Shown in pieces: positions 49,001-59,000 of a stretch of DNA of 64,000 nt. The DNA lies in contig CP137674.1 in assembly GCA_037976565.1 (NCBI GenBank), forward strand, positions 2,137,690 through 2,201,689. The letters are read 5' to 3'. The stretch's first letter is position 1; each line of letters starts with the position of its first letter. The notes below the pieces were generated by a model. It was not told the origin of the DNA. It was given only the letters and a program-made list of their open reading frames with translations, and made no database searches. The position numbers and the translations under genes were made by a program. The stretch is from Mesocentrotus franciscanus (taxonomy: Eukaryota > Echinodermata > Echinoidea > Camarodonta > Strongylocentrotidae).

Positions 49001-51688
49001 ACGCCTCGTGAATTTTATTGCACCGTAGTGAATACCCCCATGCGCTGCATCGACCATAACGCACTCACACCTGTGTATTATTTGTATAATGTTAAGCGTT
49101 TCCATCATCATATTTTTTAATACCTTGGTTCACCGCTGCATATCCGAACGAGGCTTAGAGGTAGAGGAGTAAAAACCTGCTTTGGGGTGATATTAGGGAT
49201 CACATTGTTGGGAGTGGCTTGCACTAAGGGAGGATCCACTATCAAAAGAGATTTAATTATAATTTGGAGTGGATTTAACTCAAAGGAAGCGATCCTAATA
49301 GGACTTCTAAAAAAAAGTGGATTTACTCTTTTGCATTAAAGGCAATATATTTTACAGACAGCAACAAAACTGTTAGCGACTACTCTGAAATTAAATGGGG
49401 TCGAGTCTACTGCTGTAATACATTTTCAATTGCGCCATCTTCCGATGAAGGCGTACACAGAACAATTCCCGGCATCATCGCGCCCGCATCATGCAGATGG
49501 TGATGCATTGTGGGACATATGGCTGTCGACACATCGGGACACTGTGGGCAGCAGATGGCAGTATACGTAAATCTGAATGAGTGTCAGTATAATATTCTGC
49601 CTTTAAAAGAGTACCCCTGCATTATATTGTTACGGAAATGTTTCATTTATTATTCCCCAAATCGTTCATTAAACATTAAAAGATGTAATTAGTTCCTAAA
49701 ACTCATGCACCATAAAGCCTAATCCCTTTGAAGGTCCGGGGAAAAAATACTACGAGACCGACATTCTATCTTTCCTTATTGATTTCTTTATTATATTCGT
49801 TCGTTTATTCATTTCATTTTCATAAAAATACAGCAAAAGAAAATAAACATACAAGTATATATACATACTTAGTCAGAGAATATACAATAACTTTAAATAA
49901 AATAGGAGAACAAAGGAAAAGCCCATAGTGGCCTTGTTTAAAAAAGTTCCCCCGAATATTATAATTTGTATTACTGAGTATATATTAGTTAAAGATATCA
50001 CAAAAGACAGCGATAAACACAATATAAAGACAAACAATTACAAAAACATGTGTGCAATAGTGTAAAATTGGAGGTGGTAAAAAGGTTTGGAAGGTAAATT
50101 CAACGGTACTCAGAATACAAGATCAGTTTCGTTTATTTTTTGTGTATGACTTGTGGTAGAGTGTTTCATATGTTTGGCAAAGTATTTCTTACAGATCTTT
50201 TAGAGAAGAACTTTTTACTTTCCATAAATTAAACATTTATTATGTTGGTCTCCTGGCCCTACCGGTCTTTTGGACCTTCTGGAACTGTCATCTTTTCTAC
50301 ATTTGTATTGTATAGTTTGTTTCACGCTGAATTACGTCTTTGGTTTGTAGTTGGTATCGTGTTGAATTACGTCTTTGATTTGATTGATAATGACTGGACA
50401 CTATGAACTGTTTGTTTTGATCAGAAATCTCCCTGAGGGACAAACTTTTGGATCAGACTTTCACAAGTACGTATTGGACTGGACTCAAGACTCAATGAAG
50501 TAAGTCGTTTGATTGACATCAATCTATAAAATCATAATTACTCCTTTGCATGTATTATGTTGGTTATGAATATAAATGAACAAGTATGTATGTATGCACC
50601 ACTGCGGATTAGATTAGATGTTTAGAAAATGACAAAAGGTAGCCTAATTCTTACGTCATGTTTTCATGTTGATAATTTACCTGCTTGTGTATTGCATTAA
50701 TTATGGCAAATGATATATGGGTAAATCTGATAGCAATAATTAAAACGGAAATTGCTTATTTTGGGGTACAGTTAGAATGGTCAGAAACTCATTGTAAACT
50801 TGTTAATTGTAAAGTTTAGAATGAATTCAATTGCAATACTGATGATTCCATTGATTGTGTCATAACAATTATAGATTCTACGTGGATGATGAGCTTCTAT
50901 TGAATGTCGATCCTGGTACAGGCTTCTGGGACTTGGGTGAATTCGAGAATGATGCACCAGGCATTGACAATCCATGGGCTTACAATTCTAATAAACTTAC
51001 TCCATTCGATCAAGAGGTACGTTCAGTATGAGCTTCTAAGATTAGTAAAACATTTTTTTATTGAAATTACTTTTAATTATCGTATACGTCAGATTATAAA
51101 TCAAAGTGAAAAGGGCTATTCGGTTTTTAGAAAGAGGGATTTTGACAATAATTAAGTATCAATAGCAAAATTTATGCAGTTCCTCTTCCTCTAAAGAGCT
51201 CAATTTTCTTCCGTTTCAAAAAACCAGGTCAGTGTAAAAATGATTTCTCCTATTTTTAACAAAATTTTTAACAAGATATTTTCGGCCATTTAAATTTTGA
51301 TCTGACATCCTCTCCCTTCCCCCATTTAAAACGTTTTAACGACGACTTGGTCCCATGGTTGTCACTTCTTAAATGGGATTATAGTTTACCAAGAGAATTA
51401 GCATTCATTCCATTCTTTTAACTCTTGTTTTTAAATATATATATATATATATAGTTCTACTTGATCCTGAACGTAGCTGTAGGAGGAGTCAACTATTTCG
51501 GTGATGGGCTGACAAACACCCCTCCTAAACCATGGACTAATGACTCCCCTACGGCCTCTAAGGATTTCTGGTCTGGTTTTAATGATTGGTATCCTACATG
51601 GAATGGTGAGGAAGCAGCAATGCAAGTCAACTATATCCGTGTGTACGCGGAACCCGGGCAGACAACTTATCACCTACGTGATCGTTAA
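31017..51688 (+). CDS. Secreted beta-1,3-glucan-binding protein / beta-1,3-glucanase, copy B (CBM39 + GH16)
   Basis: Spliced CDS, 13 exons, 524 aa: 31017-31140, 36172-36273, 36924-37049, 37861-37971, 43546-43691, 44198-44272, 45788-45848, 46497-46679, 47247-47324, 48267-48384, 50425-50499, 50875-51016, 51455-51688. Phases equal those of copy A. Signal peptide 1-20; CBM39 about 21-118 (GIRFAYPDESGTTLVAFH); shorter Thr/Pro linker; GH16 with SGEIDLIES (E328, D330, E333), so catalytically competent in appearance. An in-frame ATG at 30,975 is an alternative start, but 31,017 directly precedes the signal core. Exon 4 has lost the ancestral acceptor; I use the next AG, 12 nt into the ancestral exon, which keeps frame. 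Skipping exon 4 would also keep frame. An assembly gap lies in intron 6. Family firm, exon 4 uncertain. Confidence 0.88.
32128..32400 (+). repeat. About 110-bp tandem repeat, 2.5-3 copies
   Basis: Units share CGACTCTTAAT, CTTGTTTGAAT, CCTCCCGC..AAGCGCGGAA and CAGAGAAAGAAGACG. The first unit is partial. The repeat lies within the 31,832-33,302 element. Confidence 0.65.
33050..33270 (+). repeat. About 43-bp minisatellite, about five copies
   Basis: Units share GATRTTATCCGAGCCCCACC followed by AAAA..ATYGGGGGCT. GGGGGCTC and GAGCCCC within each unit are inverted, so each unit can form a small hairpin. It lies within the 31,832-33,302 element. Confidence 0.75.
33879..33911 (-). ncRNA. Hammerhead-ribozyme-like core, copy 1
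   Basis: On the minus strand: CTGACGA, then a hairpin (TGTTGC / loop AGCG / GCGCA, one bulged U), then CGAAACGTC. This matches the CUGANGA..GAAAC..GUC core order of hammerhead ribozymes. Stem III would be minimal (ACGT, possibly dimer-formed). Cleavage activity is not shown. Confidence 0.35.
34113..34989. mobile_element. Long-arm palindromic MITE nested in the Penelope-like piece
   Basis: An 877-bp element with ends CACAGTGGGCCAGGGAGGAA and its complement, flanked by CGCTG (34,108-34,112 and 34,990-34,994). The inner arms (about 34,485-34,680 and 34,740-34,935) are long inverted copies sharing CCCCGAAAAATGTG and GGTCCGCGG at the tip. About 300 bp (34,170-34,485) is extra in the left arm. Confidence 0.7.
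36719..36810. mobile_element. 66-bp truncated Penelope-like insertion with 13-bp target duplication
   Basis: GAAACATTGAGTT occurs at 36,719-36,731 and again at 36,798-36,810. Between them lie 66 bp matching the start of the 33,775 and 47,660 repeats (ATTACTCATTGCGGATGTAG). Copy A has a single GACACATTGAGTT at the same site (about 4,019-4,031). Confidence 0.75.
37560..37760 (+). repeat. CT-rich microsatellite in intron 3 of copy B
   Basis: CTCTCCCCTTCTC-type repeats passing into CTTCTT repeats. A shorter version is at about 8,415-8,500 in copy A. It lies upstream of the altered exon 4 acceptor. Confidence 0.85.
37861..37971 (+). CDS. Exon 4 of copy B (Thr/Pro linker), shifted acceptor
   Basis: Codes ATATESPATNRPATNPPATE and a short Pro-rich end. 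In copy A the exon starts after TTTTGTTTTACAG. In B the same place reads AATTTTAACGG, with no AG, and the next AG is ATACACAAG, 12 nt inside. The result is in frame but the acceptor has little polypyrimidine tract. The 3' end also lacks about 24 nt present in A. Part of the copy B CDS listed above. Confidence 0.6.
38270..39236 (-). pseudogene. Rex1-like LINE reverse-transcriptase fragment
   Basis: Minus-strand RT sequence: RISFIDFSSAFNTIQNHMLV, ILWIQNFLSNRTQRVKV, NTGSP, then stop, GCVLSAPLFIIYTNDC, and a decayed YADI for YADD. The downstream part SVMFFSCVVWYGRC with KITKQAGKI fits the Rex1/babar C-terminal region. It is broken by stops and frameshifts. It is inserted in intron 4 of copy B in antisense orientation; copy A lacks it. 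Confidence 0.7.
39920..41385. other. Copy-B-only block in intron 4
   Basis: About 1.46 kb without a counterpart in A (A runs straight from about 10,570 to 10,590). It holds the MITE at 40,742-40,975 and several diverged copies of a GGTAGGGTAAGAGCTGATAG-like motif between 40,600 and 41,280. No coding sequence seen. Confidence 0.45.
40742..40975. mobile_element. CAGTGGCGGATC-type MITE (hAT-like), second copy
   Basis: A 234-bp element, left end CAGTGGCGGATCCAGGGCCC, right end inverted CAGGGGCGGATCCAGCCAGC. Flanking 8-mers GATAGATG and GATAGAGG (7 of 8 match). The interior has two copies of GAGCGAAAAATYGGCCGGCA. Confidence 0.65.
42176..42400 (+). pseudogene. Putative alternative first exon with transmembrane anchor, copy B (one base out of frame)
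   Basis: From the ATG it codes MSTATIEMKSNGNHQSKNDL, then IIEEKTM, then is out of frame by one base and stops at 42,293. In the shifted frame it continues GLVVVLAIGAAVITTLVLTI and an acidic stretch with PVVG twice (a 21-nt in-frame duplication relative to A). It ends at GTGAGG (42,401), phase 1, matching exon 5; a second phase-1 donor GTGATG lies at 42,380. With one base restored the frame would be open, so a sequencing error is as possible as a real mutation. It may be an alternative promoter/exon for a membrane-bound glucanase. Confidence 0.5.
44573..44942. mobile_element. MITE carrying a 15-bp minisatellite, intron 6 of copy B
   Basis: A 370-bp insert flanked by CATGGAAT (44,565-44,572 and 44,943-44,950). 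Ends are weakly inverted (GGGCTCGGTGTAAAAATG and, inverted, CTTGCCAGTAAAAATG). About ten 14-15-bp units GTCAGAGGTAAAAAT lie at 44,585-44,735. Copy A has the empty site at about 14,083. Confidence 0.65.
45184..45683. other. Assembly gap
   Basis: A run of 500 Ns in intron 6 of copy B; the round number suggests a placeholder. No exon is missing, because exons 6 and 7 flank it as in copy A. It probably covers the counterpart of the hairpin element at 14,288-14,435. Confidence 0.98.
47400..47560 (+). repeat. AAT microsatellite, intron 9 of copy B
   Basis: Interrupted AAT/ATT repeats matching the AAT part of the microsatellite in copy A (16,558-16,676). Confidence 0.85.
47660..48110. mobile_element. 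Penelope-like element piece, copy 2 (intron 9 of copy B)
   Basis: Starts ATGCTGAATATATTACTCAT and follows 33,775-34,112 closely, including the hammerhead-like core (47,766-47,798) and CAACCAATCAACGG blocks. It then continues with GGCCGGCTGGACGGGG as copy 1 does after its nested MITE. It replaces the A-specific block 16,775-17,615. The right end is approximate. Confidence 0.45.
47766..47798 (-). ncRNA. Hammerhead-ribozyme-like core, copy 2
   Basis: Minus strand CTGACGA, hairpin TGTTGC / loop ACCG / GCGCA, CGAAACGTC. The stem equals copy 1 and only the loop differs (ACCG against AGCG), as expected if the stem is kept. Activity not shown. Confidence 0.35.
48481..48560. repeat. Two adjacent near-perfect palindromes
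   Basis: The first, about 46 bp (48,481-48,526), is TGGTCCAACGCGTATTCAC with its inverted copy. The second, about 30 bp (48,529-48,559), is AATAAAGAGCGTA with its inverted copy. Copy A has only the left arm of the first (about 17,972-17,991). Confidence 0.8.
48632..49087 (-). mobile_element. Palindrome-bearing MITE, member 3 (intron 10 of copy B)
   Basis: Starts TATAAAATGGGTTCAAG, has CCAATGAGAAG and GGATCACGTG, and ends in a palindrome (48,909-49,087) with ends TATAAAACAAATAAT and ATTATTTGTATA and a tip ACTCGGCTACGCCTCGTG. It is in the opposite orientation to members 1 and 2. Copy A is empty at this point (about 18,285). Confidence 0.6.
49786..50243 (-). mobile_element. LINE 3'-UTR fragment, intron 10 of copy B
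   Basis: On the minus strand it is AT-rich sequence ending AAATGAATAAACGAACGAAT, a short-unit LINE tail. It is missing from copy A (about 19,545), where the flanks are continuous. No coding sequence is present, so the clade cannot be named. Confidence 0.45.
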
Positions 51689-51854
51689 ATAATGTACCAT
51701 CAAAATCTGCTATGATCCGTAGAAGAACCACGCAAATTAACTCCATTCTATTCATATTAAAAGAAAGTAATTTCTCATTTTAAGATTCCAATGAAAAAGA
51801 AAGACCATTTGTTAGATGTTCGTGAATATAGCATGATCATATAATATTATAATT

Positions 51855-52354
51855 TATACAACACCTAAGTAAATCCTTGTCATTTGATTGGAGGATTGTT
51901 GGTCACGTGATATTCAATAAATAATACTATTGCACGACCGTGCATTTTTGGTTATATTCGCCGAAGTACTATTCAACGAGCGTGCATTTCTGGTTATATG
52001 CAGACTGCGTACAATGCACACACACACACACACGCACACACTCTCTCTGCCCTGCATGTATCCCATTGTACTCTGCGTGCATCTGACGCGAAGGCAATCT
52101 GAATGTAATGTAAGGCCTGACTCCAACTTTAATTTATCTTTAATATAAGGAGCAAAGCATATTTTGTTGAAAGATGTTGTATAAAACAAATAATGAATGT
52201 TTTTCATTCATTCAATAGTGCAAATATTTTTATTCGTTGAAAGATAACGCTAATTCTATTCAACTCGGCTGACGCCTCGTTGAATAGAACGTTAATCTTT
52301 CAACTCATGAAAATATTCGCACTATTGAATTCATAAGCATTCATTATTTGTATA
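51855..52354 (-). mobile_element. Palindrome-bearing MITE, member 4 (3' flank of copy B)
   Basis: Starts TATACAACACCTAAGTAAAT with TCATTTGATTGG and GGTCACGTGATATTCA, and ends in a palindrome (52,180-52,354) with ends TATAAAACAAATAATGAATG and CATTCATTATTTGTATA and a tip AACTCGGCTGACGCCTCGTT. It sits at the same site as member 2 but inverted. A CA microsatellite lies at 52,014-52,040. Confidence 0.6.
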
Positions 52355-53068
52355 CTACATAATATTCCAATATGACGCATACTAACACGAGTAGTGTACA
52401 TGACAAAGAGGAGAATTCTTACTTCGTCTTTTACAACCATGAAAATGATACTGATGAGGCTTCCTGGGTAAACAAAATTATTACTATATTTTTATGAAAC
52501 CTCCCTCCACACCTTGATGGATATCACCATCTCTGACTGTCAGCATGTATTATGGTTCACTCGCTTTGCTTCTTACTAACCCATACTGTGTTATCAATTA
52601 CTTGAATGTAATCAATGGTTAGTTACATCAAAGTATATAGAGACTATTTATTATTGAATTCCATTTATGCTCATGGATTGATGACGTGGGTTGCCTTCTA
52701 ATTTACAAATGTATCACCATCTGTATAGGTGTATAAATCAGTGGTTTACAAAGTAAAAATTCATGAATATTTCTGCTCTGTGTGACATATTAACCCTAGA
52801 TATAGAATTAATCTGCTACTTTCAGCATCAATTGGAATTAATTTTTGAATGAAGACTGAAATGAATCTTTAATAAATTAATATTGCAGAACTAGATAAAG
52901 ATAATTTCAGTTTGTCTGTCTGGTTGTTGTGATCCGGGCCCCGTAACACAAGTCTTGGCAATTGATCATATGATTGATTTTGAGATTAATCGCATGGAAT
53001 ACTATGTGCAATGAGTCGCACAAATCAATCGTACGATTGATTGCCAAACTGCGTGTTGCGAGGCCCAG
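52355..53068. other. 3' intergenic flank of copy B, no gene seen
   Basis: Aligns with 24,010-24,937 behind copy A and leads into the same GA-rich minisatellite. No coding sequence or polyadenylation site can be assigned safely. Confidence 0.5.
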
Positions 53069-56000
53069 AACACAAAGAGGGCGAGAGAGGTGGGAGAACA
53101 GAGAAAACACAAAGAGAGAGAGAGGAGAACACAGACAACAAAAAGAGAGGGAGAGAGAGAGAGAGAGAGAGGTGGGAGAACAGAGAGAACACAAAGAAAG
53201 GGAGAAAGTGGTGGGAGAATAGAGAGAAAACAGAGAGAGAAAGAGAGAGGTGGGAGAACAGAGAGAACACAAAGAGAGAGAGGAGAACACAGACAACAAA
53301 AAGAGAGCGAGAGAGAGAGAGAGGTGGGAGAACAGAGAGAACACAAAGAAAGGGAGAAAGTGGTGGGAGAATAGAGAGAAAACAGAGAGAGGGTGAGAGA
53401 GGTGGAAGAACAGAGAGAACACAAATAGAGGGAGAGAGAGGTGGGAGAACAGAGAGAACATAAAGAGAGGGTGAGAGAGGTGGGAGAACAGAGAACACAA
53501 ATAGAGGGAGAGAGAGGTGGGAGAACAGAGAGAACATAAAGAGAGGGTGAGAGAGGTGGGAGAACAGAGAGAACATAAAGAGAGGGTGAGAGAGGTGGGA
53601 GAACAGAGAGAACACAAAGAGAGGGTGAGAGAGGTGGGAGAACAGAGAGAACACAAAGAGAGGGTGAGAGAGGTGGGAGAACAGAGAGAACACAAAGAGA
53701 GGGTGAGAGAGGTGGGAGAACAGAGAGAACACAAAGAGAGGGAGAGAGAGGTGGGAGAACAGAGAGAACACAAAGAGAGGGTGAGAGAGGTGAGAGAACA
53801 GAGAGAACACAAAGAGAGGGAGAGAGAGGTGGGAGAACAGAGAGAACACAAAGAGGGGGTGAGAGAGGTGGGAGAACAGAGAGAACACAAAGAGAGGGAG
53901 AGAGAGGTGGGAGAACAGAGAGAACACAAAGAGAGGGTGAGAGAGGTGGGAGAACAGAGAGAACACAAAGAGAGGGTGAGAGAGGTGGGAGAACAGAGAA
54001 CACAAAGAGAGGGTGAGAGAGGTGGGAGAACAGAGAACACAAAGAGAGAGAAGGAGAGAGGGGTAGGAGAACAGAGAACACAAATAGAGGGAGAGAGAGG
54101 TGAGAGAACAGAGAGAACACAAAGAGAGAGAAGGAGAGAGGGGTGGGAGAACAGAGAGAACATAAAGAGAGGGTGAGAGAGGTGAGAGAACAGAGAGAAC
54201 TTAAAGAGAGAGAAGGAGAGAGGGGTGGGAGAACAGAGAGAACATAAAGAGAGGGTGAGAGAGGTGGGAGAACAGAGAGAACATAAAGAGAGGGTGAGAG
54301 AGGTGGGAGAACAGAGAGAACACAAAGAGAGGGTGAGAGAGGTGGGAGAACAGAGAGAACACAAAGAGAGGGAGAGAGGTGGGAGAACAGAGAGAACACA
54401 AAGAGAGGGTGAGAGAGGTGAGAGAACAGAGAGAACACAAAGAGAGGGAGAGAGAGGTGGGAGAACAGAGAGAACACAAAGAGGGGGTGAGAGAGGTGAG
54501 AGAACAGAGAGAACACAAATAGAGGGAGAGAGAGGTGGGAGAACAGAGAGAACATAAAGAGAGGGTGAGAGAGGTGGGAGAACAGAGAGAACATAAAGAG
54601 AGGGTGAGAGAGGTGGGAGAACAGAGAACACAAAGAGAGGGTGAGAGAGGTGGGAGAACAGAGAACACAAAGAGAGAGAAGGAGAGGGGTAGGAGAACAG
54701 AGAACACAAATAGAGGGAGAGAGAGGTGAGAGAACAGAGAGAACACAGAGAGAGAGAAGGGAGAGGGGTGGGAGAACAGAGAGAACACAAAGAGAGGGTC
54801 AGAGAGGTGGGAGAACAGAGAGAACACAAAGAGAGGGAGAGAGAGAGAGGTGGGAGAACAGAGAGAACACAAATAGAGGGTGAGAGAGGTGGGAGAACAG
54901 AGAGAACACAAATAGAGGGTGAGAGAGGTGGGAGAACAGAGAGAACACAAAGAGAGGGTGAGAGAGGTGGGAGAACAGAGAGAACACAAAGAGAGGGTGA
55001 GAGAGGTGGGAGAACAGAGAGAACACAAAGAGAGGGAGAGAGAGGTGGGAGAACAGAGAGAACACAAATAGAGGGTGAGAGAGGTGAGAGAACAGAGAGA
55101 ACACAAATAGAGGGAGAGAGAGGTGGGAGAACAGAGAGAACACAAAGAGGGGGTGAGAGAGGTGAGAGAACAGAGAGAACACAAATAGAGGGAGAGAGAG
55201 GTGGGAGAACAGAGAGAACACAAAGAGAGGGTGAGAGAGGTGGGAGAACAGAGAGAACATAAAGAGAGGGTGAGAGAGGTGGGAGAACAGAGAACACAAA
55301 GAGAGGGTGAGAGAGGTGGGAGAACAGAGAACACAAAGAGAGAGAAGGAGAGAGGGGTAGGAGAACAGAGAACACAAATAGAGGGAGAGAGAGGTGAGAG
55401 AACAGAGAGAACTCAAAGAGAGAGAAGGAGAGAGGGGTGGGAGAACAGAGAGAACATAAAGAGAGGGTGAGAGAGGTGAGAGAACAGAGAGAACTTAAAG
55501 AGAGAGAAGGAGAGAGGGGTGGGAGAACAGAGAGAACATAAAGAGAGGGTGAGAGAGGTGGGAGAACAGAGAGAACATAAAGAGAGGGTGAGAGAGGTGG
55601 GAGAACAGAGAGAACACAAAGAGAGGGTGAGAGAGGTTGGAGAACAGAGAGAACACAAAGAGAGGGAGAGAGAGGTGGGAGAACAGAGAGAACACAAAGA
55701 GAGGGTGAGAGAGGTGAGAGAACAGAGAGAACACAAATAGAGGGAGAGAGAGGTGGGAGAACAGAGAGAACACAAAGAGGGGTGAGAGAGGTGAGAGAAC
55801 AGAGAGAACACAAATAGAGGGAGAGAGAGGTGGGAGAACAGAGAGAACACAAAGAGAGGGTGAGAGAGGTGGGAGAACAGAGAGAACATAAAGAGAGGGT
55901 GAGAGAGGTGGGAGAACAGAGAACACAAAGAGAGGGTGAGAGAGGTGGGAGAACAGAGAACACAAAGAGAGAGAAGGAGAGAGGGGTAGGAGAACAGAGA

Positions 56001-59000
56001 ACACAAATAGAGGGAGAGAGAGGTGAGAGAACAGAGAGAACTCAAAGAGAGAGAAGGAGAGAGGGGTGGGAGAACAGAGAGAACATAAAGAGAGGGTGAG
56101 AGAGGTGAGAGAACAGAGAGAACTTAAAGAGAGAGAAGGAGAGAGGGGTGGGAGAACAGAGAGAACATAAAGAGAGGGTGAGAGAGGTGAGAGAACAGAG
56201 AGAACATAAAGAGAGGGTGAGAGAGGTGAGAGAACAGAGAGAACATAAAGAGAGGGTGAGAGAGGTGGGAGAACAGAGAACACAAAGAGAGGGTGAGAGA
56301 GGTGGGAGAACAGAGAACACAAATAGAGGGAGAGAGAGGTGAGAGAACAGAGAGAACTCAAAGAGAGAGAAGGAGAGAGGGGTGGGAGAACAGAGAGAAC
56401 ACAAATAGAGGGAGAGAGAGGTGAGAGAACAGACAGAACACAAAGAGAGGGTGAGAGAGGTGGGAGAACAGAGAGGACACAAATAGAGGGTGAGAGAGGT
56501 GGGAGAACAGAGAACACAAAGAGAGAGAAGGAGAGAGGGGTAGGAGAACAGAGAACACAAATAGAGGGAGAGAGAGGTGAGAGAACAGAGAGAACTCAAA
56601 GAGAGAGAAGGAGAGAGGGGTGGGAGAACAGAGAGAACATAAAGAGAGGGTGAGAGAGGTGAGAGAACAGAGAGAACTTAAAGAGAGAGAAGGAGAGAGG
56701 GGTGGGAGAACAGAGAGAACATAAAGAGAGGGTGAGAGAGGTGAGAGAACAGAGAGAACATAAAGAGAGGGTGAGAGAGGTGAGAGAACAGAGAGAACAT
56801 AAAGAGAGGGTGAGAGAGGTGGGAGAACAGAGAACACAAAGAGAGGGTGAGAGAGGTGGGAGAACAGAGAACACAAAGAGAGAGAAGGAGAGAGGGTAGG
56901 ACAACAGAGAACACAAATAGAGGGAGAGAGAGGTGAGAGAACAGAGAGAACTCAAAGAGAGAGAAGGGAGAGAGGGGTGGGAGAACAGAGAGAACACAAA
57001 TAGAGGGAGAGAGAGGTGGGAGAACAGAGAGAACACAAAGAGAGGGTGAGAGAGGTGGGAGAACAGAGAGAACACAAAGAGAGGGTGAGAGAGGTGGGAG
57101 AACAGAGAGAACACAAAGAGAGGGAGAGAGAGGTGGGAGAACAGAGAGAACACAAATAGAGGGTGAGAGAGGTGAGAGAACAGAGAGAACACAAATAGAG
57201 GAGAGAGAGGTGGGAGAACAGAGAGAACACAAAGAGGGGTGAGAGAGGTGAGAGAACAGAGAGAACACAAATAGAGGGAGAGAGAGGTGGGAGAACAGAG
57301 AGAACACAAAGAGAGGGTGAGAGAGGTGGGAGAACAGAGAGAACATAAAGAGAGGGTGAGAGAGGTGGGAGAACAGAGAACACAAAGAGAGGGTGAGAGA
57401 GGTGGGAGAACAGAGAACACAAAGAGAGAGAAGGAGAGAGGGGTAGGAGAACAGAGAACACAAATAGAGGGAGAGAGAGGTGAGAGAACAGAGAGAACTC
57501 AAAGAGAGAGAAGGAGAGAGGGGTGGGAGAACAGAGAGAACATAAAGAGAGGGTGAGAGAGGTGAGAGAACAGAGAGAACTTAAAGAGAGAGAAGGAGAG
57601 AGGGGTGGGAGAACAGAGAGAACATAAAGAGAGGGTGAGAGAGGTGGGAGAACAGAGAGAACATAAAGAGAGGGTGAGAGAGGTGGGAGAACAGAGAGAA
57701 CACAAAGAGAGGGTGAGAGAGGTTGGAGAACAGAGAGAACACAAAGAGAGGGAGAGAGAGGTGGGAGAACAGAGAGAACACAAAGAGAGGGTGAGAGAGG
57801 TGAGAGAACAGAGAGAATACAAATAGAGGGAGAGAGAGGTGGGAGAACAGAGAGAACACAAAGAGGGGGTGAGAGAGGTGAGAGAACAGAGAGAACACAA
57901 ATAGAGGGGAGAGAGGTGGGAGAACAGAGAGAACATAAAGAGAGGGTGAGAGAGGTGGGAGAACAGAGAGAACATAAAGAGAGGGTGAGAGAGGTGGGAG
58001 AACAGAGAACACAAAGAGAGGGTGAGAGAGGTGGGAGAACAGAGAACACAAAGAGAGAGAAGGAGAGAGGGGTAGGAGAACAGAGAACACAAATAGAGGG
58101 AGAGAGAGGTGAGAGAACAGAGAGAACACAGAGAGAGAGAAGGCGAGAGGGGTGGGAGAACAGAGAGAACACAAAGAGAGGGTGAGAGAGGTGGGAGAAC
58201 AGAGAGAACACAAAGAGAGGGAGAGAGAGAGAGGTGGGAGAACAGAGAGAACACAAAGAGAGGGTGAGAGAGGTGGGAGAACAGAGAGAACACAAAGAGA
58301 GGGTGAGAGAGGTGGGAGAACAGAGAGAACACAAAGAGAGGGTGAGAGAGGTGGGAGAACAGAGAGAACACAAAGAGAGGGTGAGAGAGGTGGGAGAACA
58401 GAGAGAACACAAAGAGAGGGAGAGAGAGGTGGGAGAACAGAGAGAACACAAATAGAGGGTGAGAGAGGTGAGAGAACAGAGAGAACACAAAGAGAGGGAG
58501 AGAGAGGTGGGAGAACAGAGAGAACACAAAGAGGGGTGAGAGAGGTGAGAGAACAGAGAGAACACAAATAGAGGGAGAGAGAGGTGGGAGAACAGAGAGA
58601 ACACAAAGAGAGGGTGAGAGAGGTGGGAGAACAGAGAGAACATAAAGAGAGGGTGAGAGAGGTGGGAGAACAGAGAACACAAAGAGAGGGTGAGAGAGGT
58701 GGGAGAACAGAGAGAACATAAAGAGAGGGTGAGAGAGGTGGGAGAACAGAGAACACAAAGAGAGGGTGAGAGAGGTGGGAGAACAGAGAACACAAAAGAG
58801 AGAAGGAGAGAGGGGTAGGAGAACAGAGAACACAAATAGAGGGAGAGAGAGGTGAGAGAACAGAGAGAACTCAAAGAGAGAGAAGGAGAGAGGGGTGGGA
58901 GAACAGAGAGAACATAAAGAGAGGGTGAGAGAGGTGAGAGAACAGAGAGAACTTAAAGAGAGAGAAGGAGAGAGGGGTGGGAGAACAGAGAGAACATAAA

